Of a stretch of 64,000 bases of DNA, positions 58,913 through 64,000 are shown one piece after another; position 1 is the stretch's first letter; each line of letters starts with the position of its first letter. The stretch lies in the NCBI RefSeq assembly GCF_000312045.1, contig NZ_HE978634.1, forward strand, positions 2,202,960 to 2,266,959, read 5' to 3'. Below the pieces are notes generated by a model that made no database searches, was not told the origin of the DNA, and saw nothing but the letters and a program-made list of their open reading frames with translations. The DNA comes from Noviherbaspirillum massiliense JC206. Lineage in GTDB: Bacteria > Pseudomonadota > Gammaproteobacteria > Burkholderiales > Burkholderiaceae_D. The position numbers and the translations under genes were made by a program.

Positions 58913-59704
58913 ATGAAAAAAGAGCAGTCTAGCGATAACAATCAGATTTCGATCCAGGTTATCGAGCGCATGATTTCCCTGCTGGATGCGCTCGCACAAT
59001 ATCCTGACCCTGTCAGCCTCAAGGAATTGTCGACGGTAACAGGCTTGCACCCATCCACGGCGCACCGCATTCTGAACGATATGGTGGTCAAGCGCTTTGT
59101 CGACCGGGCGGAAGCAGGATCTTACCGGCTGGGCATGCGCCTGCTGGAATTGGGCAATCTCGTGAAAAGCCGCCTGAACGTGCGTGAAGCCGCACTGGAT
59201 TTCATGCGCGCGCTGCATCGGAAGACGCACCAAACCGTCAATCTGTCGGTACGGCAAGGCGACGAGATCGTGTATATCGACCGCTCGTTTTCCGAGCGTT
59301 CCGGCATGCAGGTGGTACGTGCGATCGGCGGACGCGCGCCGCTGCACCTGACCTCCACCGGCAAGCTGTTCCTCTCCATCGAAGATCCGAAGCAGGTCCG
59401 TTCCTATGCGACCCGTACCGGACTGGCGGGCCATAACAAGAATTCGATTACCGACCTCGCCAAACTGGAACGGGAACTCAGCCTAGTGCGCGCGCGCGGT
59501 TATGCCCGCGACAATGAGGAGCTGGAACTCGGCGTGCGCTGCATGGCCGCGGGCATCTACGATGACTCCGGCAAGCTGGTTGCAGGCTTGTCAATCTCCG
59601 CGCCTGCAGACCGGCTGCAGGACGAGTGGGTGGAAGACTTGCTGAGTACCGCAAGTCAGATTTCCGCGGTACTGGGCTATGTGCCGCAGGGAACCGGCAC
59701 CTAG
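58913..59704 (+). CDS. IclR-family transcriptional regulator
   Basis: A 263-residue regulator. Its N-terminal winged helix (about 20-80) contains SLKELSTVTGLHPSTAHRILNDMV. The C-terminal effector domain has RSGMQVVRAIGGRAPLHLTSTGKLFL and ISAPADRL. I chose the ATG at 58913; 18 codons upstream are open but lie over a TATAAA -10 at 58879-58884. Divergent from lutA, so the lut genes are the likely target. Confidence 0.9.
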   Translation: MKKEQSSDNNQISIQVIERMISLLDALAQYPDPVSLKELSTVTGLHPSTAHRILNDMVVKRFVDRAEAGSYRLGMRLLELGNLVKSRLNVREAALDFMRALHRKTHQTVNLSVRQGDEIVYIDRSFSERSGMQVVRAIGGRAPLHLTSTGKLFLSIEDPKQVRSYATRTGLAGHNKNSITDLAKLERELSLVRARGYARDNEELELGVRCMAAGIYDDSGKLVAGLSISAPADRLQDEWVEDLLSTASQISAVLGYVPQGTGT

Positions 59705-59776
59705 CCCGTATTGAAGTCGAACTCGAAGCGGCGCAGGCCACCTGCTGCCGCGCTTCCCGTTGACAGGCCGCGACGC

Positions 59777-60604
59777 TCAGGCCATGCGTCGATACAGACC
59801 CTGGTTTGCACAAATCGACTTGTAGCGTGACGCGAAAGGCTCGCACGCCATTTCATTGGCTTGGTCGACGCTCAGCATGCCGAACACTGGCAGGCTTTCA
59901 TGGAACAGCTGCAGGGTCCTGCGCCGCAATGGCGCCCCGAATTCGCCCAGCGTCCCGCGGCAGACTATCAGTTCGAATTCATTGAATGAGGCATTCGTGG
60001 CGAGGCTGTACTGCGCCCAGGTAATGTTGCTGAGCATCCGGGGCAGCAGCACTATGTGCCCCTTGTCCTCGCGGCAGTAGTCGGCAAGAGCATGTTTGCC
60101 CCCGCTGCGACGGTAGTTGTCTTCATACTCCCGGATGCGCTCCGCTGCAAGGATGCCGCGGCTTGCCTCCTCCAGCAGACCTTCATTCGCCGCGGTCGCG
60201 AACACCTGCGTCTTGTCGTAGACGCCTTCTTCCGCCAGCAGGATTGCGAGCGTGGCGATGTCTTCGGCGGACGTGCATTCGGCGATCCAGACCTTCGGCG
60301 AAGGACAGGATCGCAACCATGGCCCAAGGGCTTCGCGCAATGCAAGGAAATGGGCAGGATCGTCGAACAATCCTGCCGTCTTTGCACCTAGCATCCGCAG
60401 CAATGTCTCGAGCATATGGGGATCATGCAACACCCTGTCCTGCAGCATCGACACACTGTTGAGCTTAGCAGCCTGCATCAGGGCATGCAGTTTCCGGGCA
60501 AGCAAGCCTCGCCGGTAGCCGCGAAAGTCGTGGCCGGAGAGCTGGAATACGCCTTCGAGCAGAAGGTCGATTTCCAGATCTTCTATCGATTGGGCTTGCT
60601 CCAT
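59777..60604 (-). CDS. CheR-like protein with degenerate SAM site
   Basis: A 275-residue protein following the CheR layout: an N-terminal helical domain (about 1-75), then a Rossmann-type domain. The key motifs are altered. The glycine-rich SAM loop AGCSTGEE is AECTSAED (near residue 110). The Asp of the TDI motif is Ala (ATAANE). CRNVLIYF is CRGTLGEF. Methyl transfer to a chemoreceptor is therefore unlikely. Its start lies 12 bases after the hybrid kinase stop, suggesting it works with that kinase, perhaps as a binding partner. Confidence 0.75.
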   Translation of the reverse strand: MEQAQSIEDLEIDLLLEGVFQLSGHDFRGYRRGLLARKLHALMQAAKLNSVSMLQDRVLHDPHMLETLLRMLGAKTAGLFDDPAHFLALREALGPWLRSCPSPKVWIAECTSAEDIATLAILLAEEGVYDKTQVFATAANEGLLEEASRGILAAERIREYEDNYRRSGGKHALADYCREDKGHIVLLPRMLSNITWAQYSLATNASFNEFELIVCRGTLGEFGAPLRRRTLQLFHESLPVFGMLSVDQANEMACEPFASRYKSICANQGLYRRMA

Positions 60605-60615
60605 ACCGTGCGCTC

Positions 60616-63600
60616 TTATTCCTTATGCAGCCACACCCGCATCAGCGAGAGCAGCTGAGCCACATCCACCGGCTTGGTAATGTAGTCCGAAGCACCTGCG
60701 GCGATGCACTTGTCGCGGTCGCCCTTCATCGCTTTCGCCGTCAGCGTGATGATGGGCAGCGACTTGAATTTCGGAACACGCCGTATCGCGCGCATGGTGT
60801 CATAGCCATCCATCTCCGGCATCATGATATCCATCAGCACGATTTCAATCGAAGGGTCCTTTTCGAGCACTTCGATGCCGTCGCGGCCGTTTTCGGCAAA
60901 CAATACTTTCATCTGATGGCGCTCGAGCACGGAACTCAGGGCGAAGATATTGCGCAGGTCATCGTCCACGATCAGTACCTTGCGTCCTGCAAGGCCGCCG
61001 TCCGCCGCATGGATTTCATCCAGCATGCGCCGCTGCGGTTCCGGGAGGCTTGCGTGCACACGATGCAGGAACAGCGCAGTTTCATCCAGCAGGCGTTCCG
61101 GCGAGCGCGCATCCTTGACAACGACCGTTTTCGCGATGCGCTTGAGACGCGTCACTTCCTTGCGGTTCAAGTCCTTCGCGGTATAGACCACGATCGGCAA
61201 GTCGCGCAGGCCTGAATCCGCCCCAATCTTGTCGAGCAGGTCAAAGCCATTGATATCCGGCAGGCTAAGGTCGAGCACCATGCAATCGAAACGGGAGGCC
61301 TTCAAGGCATCCAGCGCTTCCTGTCCGCTTGCCGCCGCAACGATATTGACATCGTTACTCCCGATCAGGTTGACGATGGCATCGCGCTGCATCTGGTCAT
61401 CCTCTACCACCAGCAGGCTGCGCTTGCCTTTTACCAGGAACTGCTGGATGCGGTTGAATTCCTCCTGCAGGCGTTCGCGATCGATGGGTTTCTGAAGATA
61501 GGAAATCGCACCATGCCGCAGTGCCCGCTCGCGTTCCTTCATGCTCGACATGACATGCACAGGAATATGGCGGGTGCTCGGGTCACGCTTGAGGCGGTCG
61601 AGCACCGTAAAGCCCTCGATATCCGGTAAATCGATGTCGAGCAGAATCGCCGCAGGCAGATAATCCCTCGCAAGCGCGAGTGCGGAGTCACCCTGATAGG
61701 TGACGACCCCCTTGAAGCCCTTTTCCCTTGCGTACTCAAGCACGATGCCGGCGAAGCGACGGTCATCCTCCACGATTAGTACCGTCGGCTCTCCCGGTAC
61801 GATCAGTGCCCTGTCGTCGAAAGTCTCGCCCGCTTCCTCTGGTTGCAATTCGACGGCAGGAGCGACCGGCTCCACTTCATCCAGAACTTCAATCGCCTCG
61901 GCTTGGGCCACCACCACATTTGTCGGCAAAGTCGGCATATGCGATTTTGGAACAGGCAATGACTGCGGATGACGAATGAAGTCGTGTGCCATGAAACCCG
62001 CGCGGTTGTACGGAAGGTAGAGCGTGAAGGTGCTGCCGACGCCAATGACGCTCTCCACCCGGATCTCGCCGCCGAGCAAACGCGCCAGTTCGCGGCTGAT
62101 CGACAGGCCCAGCCCGGTGCCGCCATATTTGCGGGCAGTGCTGCCGTCGGCTTGCTGGAAGGCTTCGAAGATCAGTTGCAGCTTGTCGGAGGCGATGCCC
62201 ACGCCGGTATCCGTCACGGCAAAGGCCAGTACCGCATCGGCTTGCGCAAGACTTGGATGATCGGGGGTCCAGCCGGATTCCACCAGTCCGATACGCAGCG
62301 ATACCTGACCGTGCGCCGTAAATTTGAAAGCGTTCGACAGCAGGTTTTTCAGGATCTGCTGCAGGCGCGTGCTGTCCGTCATCATGGATTCCGGCAAGGA
62401 GTCGGACAGGTCAATCGAGAATCCGAGGTGCTTTGCCTCGGCCATGTGACGGAAGGTGCGCTCGACATAACCCCGCAGAGTGCGGAAGCGGCACTCGCTG
62501 ACTTCCAGCGTCACCGTGCCGGATTCGATCTTCGACAAGTCGAGGATGTCGTTGATGAGTGTCAGCAAGTCACTGCCGGATCCGTAAATCGTCTTGGCAA
62601 ATTCCACCTGCTTGTTCGAGAGATTGCCATCCGGGTTGTCGCTCAATTGCTGGGCCAGGATCAGCAGGCTGTTGAGCGGCGTGCGCAATTCATGCGACAT
62701 ATTGGCCAGGAATTCCGACTTGTACTTGGACGACAAGGCCAGCTGCGTCGCCTTTTCTTCCAGCGCCCGCTTGGCTTGCTCCACTTCCCGGTTCTTGCGC
62801 TCGACTTCGATATTCTGATCCGACAGCAGGCGCGCCTTTTCCGCCAGTTCCAGGTTGGTCTGCTGCAGTTCCTGCGCGAGCGACTGCGATTGCCGTAACA
62901 GGCTTTCAGTGCGGCTGTTGGCTTCGATGGTGTTCAGCACCACGCCGATCGATTCCATCAACTGGTCGAGGAAAGACAGGTGGGTCTCGGTGAAACGGTC
63001 GAGCGAGGCGATTTCGATCACGGCTTTCACCTGCTGCTCGAACAGGATGGGCAGTACCACGATATTGGTGGGTGGTGCCGCGCCCAGGCCGGAGGACACC
63101 ATGATGTAATCGCGCGGCACGTCGGTCAGCCAGACGCGCTGCTTTTCCAGCGCGCACTGCCCGACCAGGCCTTCACCCGGCAGGAAGGAAGTCGGAAGCT
63201 TGCGATCGGAACGGTAGCCATAACTTGCGATCATGTGCAAACGCGCATCCGCATCCTGCGAATCCATCATGTAGAACACGCCATGATGCGCCGACACCAG
63301 CGGCGCCAGTTCCGACAGGATCAGCGCGGTCACCGTCGACAGGTCGCGCTGGCCCTGCAGCAGGCGGGTAAAGCGCGCCAGGTTGGTCTTCAGCCAGTCC
63401 TGCTGGGCATTCTTTTGCGTGGTTTCCTTCAGGTTGCGGATCATTTCATTGATGTTGTCCTTCAGGTCCGCCACCTCGCCGCGCGCTTCCACCTGGATCG
63501 AGCGCGACAAGTCGCCGCGCGTCACCGCAGTCGCCACTTCCGCAATCGCCCGCACCTGGGTCGTGAGATTGGCCGCCAGCTGGTTGACGTTTTCCGTCAA

Positions 63601-64000
63601 GTCTTTCCAGGTGCCTGCTGCACCCGGCACCGAAGCCTGGCCACCGAGCTTGCCTTCCACACCCACTTCACGCGCCACCGTGGTGGCCTGGTCGGCAAAC
63701 ACCGCCAGGGTGTCGGTCATTTCATTAATGGTGTTCGCCAGAGCCGCAATCTCGCCGCGGGCCGCCACCGTCAGCTTTTTCTTCAGGTCACCGTTTGCCA
63801 CCGCTGTCACCACACCGGCGATGCCGCGCACCTGTGCAGTCAGGTTTGCCGCCATGAAGTTGACGTTGTCGGTCAAGTCTTTCCAGGTACCGGCCGCGCC
63901 TTCCACCTGCGCCTGGCCACCCAGCTTGCCTTCGGTACCCACTTCCCGCGCCACCCGCGTCACTTCCGAGGCAAACGACGAAAGCTGGTCCACCATCACA
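60616..64000 (-). CDS. Poly-HAMP hybrid histidine kinase with three receiver domains (5' end outside window)
   Basis: At least 1127 residues are visible; the N-terminus lies beyond the right edge. In order: two or more 92-residue HAMP units, a GAF domain (about 215-370), a coiled coil (about 375-430), HisKA with the phospho-acceptor His in ANMSHELRTPLNS, and HATPase with VTDTGVGI and GGTGLGLSIS. Three receiver domains follow, with phospho-acceptor Asp in LLDIDLPD, VLDLSLPD and LMDIMMPEMDG. It is a soluble-looking signalling hub whose input is not visible. The downstream CheR-like gene is in the same transcript. Confidence 0.92.
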   Translation of the reverse strand, partial: VMVDQLSSFASEVTRVAREVGTEGKLGGQAQVEGAAGTWKDLTDNVNFMAANLTAQVRGIAGVVTAVANGDLKKKLTVAARGEIAALANTINEMTDTLAVFADQATTVAREVGVEGKLGGQASVPGAAGTWKDLTENVNQLAANLTTQVRAIAEVATAVTRGDLSRSIQVEARGEVADLKDNINEMIRNLKETTQKNAQQDWLKTNLARFTRLLQGQRDLSTVTALILSELAPLVSAHHGVFYMMDSQDADARLHMIASYGYRSDRKLPTSFLPGEGLVGQCALEKQRVWLTDVPRDYIMVSSGLGAAPPTNIVVLPILFEQQVKAVIEIASLDRFTETHLSFLDQLMESIGVVLNTIEANSRTESLLRQSQSLAQELQQTNLELAEKARLLSDQNIEVERKNREVEQAKRALEEKATQLALSSKYKSEFLANMSHELRTPLNSLLILAQQLSDNPDGNLSNKQVEFAKTIYGSGSDLLTLINDILDLSKIESGTVTLEVSECRFRTLRGYVERTFRHMAEAKHLGFSIDLSDSLPESMMTDSTRLQQILKNLLSNAFKFTAHGQVSLRIGLVESGWTPDHPSLAQADAVLAFAVTDTGVGIASDKLQLIFEAFQQADGSTARKYGGTGLGLSISRELARLLGGEIRVESVIGVGSTFTLYLPYNRAGFMAHDFIRHPQSLPVPKSHMPTLPTNVVVAQAEAIEVLDEVEPVAPAVELQPEEAGETFDDRALIVPGEPTVLIVEDDRRFAGIVLEYAREKGFKGVVTYQGDSALALARDYLPAAILLDIDLPDIEGFTVLDRLKRDPSTRHIPVHVMSSMKERERALRHGAISYLQKPIDRERLQEEFNRIQQFLVKGKRSLLVVEDDQMQRDAIVNLIGSNDVNIVAAASGQEALDALKASRFDCMVLDLSLPDINGFDLLDKIGADSGLRDLPIVVYTAKDLNRKEVTRLKRIAKTVVVKDARSPERLLDETALFLHRVHASLPEPQRRMLDEIHAADGGLAGRKVLIVDDDLRNIFALSSVLERHQMKVLFAENGRDGIEVLEKDPSIEIVLMDIMMPEMDGYDTMRAIRRVPKFKSLPIITLTAKAMKGDRDKCIAAGASDYITKPVDVAQLLSLMRVWLHKE
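63436..64000 (-). repeat. Direct repeat of HAMP-encoding units, 276-base period
   Basis: The two visible HAMP units are similar at DNA level. GTCTTTCCAGGT recurs at 63601 and 63877, exactly 276 bases (92 codons) apart, with similar flanks. The array probably continues past the window edge. Confidence 0.8.

Overview
The window is chromosomal DNA of a GC-rich betaproteobacterium, most likely a Burkholderiales member close to Herbaspirillum/Herminiimonas/Noviherbaspirillum (Oxalobacteraceae). This rests on gene content and protein style: CysB next to cysTWA, an ssuEADCB block, a YhdP/AsmA giant protein, an MrpA-MrpB fusion, and a poly-HAMP hybrid kinase beside a CheR-like gene. No ribosomal RNA, tRNA, CRISPR array, prophage or insertion sequence was seen. 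Coding density is high and almost every gene is a housekeeping or metabolic gene. The long open frames antisense to these genes are GC-driven shadows.

Layout. 1-154: three NtrC-like boxes before a rhodanese gene. 0.7-5.6 kb: hemerythrin-like protein, prfC, orn, a Ste24-type M48 protease, phhB. 5.6-12.7 kb: rsgA, argF, argG, ppnP, murB, a YajQ protein, a retropepsin-like protease and DAHP synthase. 12.97-23.8 kb: tldD, a nitrilase-family amidohydrolase, yhdP, glnE and an MFS-type membrane protein. 24.0-29.4 kb: gap, tkt, rsmE, a YidB protein and mtfA. 29.5-35.5 kb: a complete Mrp cation/proton antiporter operon (A/B fusion, C, D, E, F, G) with overlapping start and stop codons. 35.8-43.1 kb: ribF, ileS, lspA, coaBC, dut and a lipoprotein resembling an M48 peptidase. 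43.1-54.2 kb: a sulfur-acquisition block on the minus strand (sbp, ssuE, two ssuA copies of which one is broken, ssuD, ssuC, ssuB, a small hydrolase, cysT, cysW, cysA, cysB). 54.2-56.2 kb: a gene-poor stretch with regulatory-looking elements, a small membrane protein and an FMN reductase. 56.2-59.7 kb: lutA, lutB and dgkA, divergent from an IclR regulator. 59.8-64 kb: a degenerate CheR-like protein and a large hybrid histidine kinase running off the right edge.

The most interesting signals are non-coding. (1) Upstream of DAHP synthase is a 23-codon leader peptide with nine Phe/Tyr codons among residues 3-14. It is followed by mutually exclusive RNA helices and an intrinsic terminator, which is the architecture of a ribosome-mediated attenuator responding to aromatic amino acids. 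(2) At 55184-55290 on the minus strand, a promoter with 17-base spacing and a strong terminator bracket a ~107-nt candidate small RNA whose hairpin loop carries an anti-Shine-Dalgarno sequence. (3) A near-perfect intrinsic terminator lies inside the first codons of dgkA, just after the lut genes. (4) The CheR-like protein and the M48-like lipoprotein have each lost catalytic or cofactor motif residues, and one ssuA copy has a single in-frame TGA.
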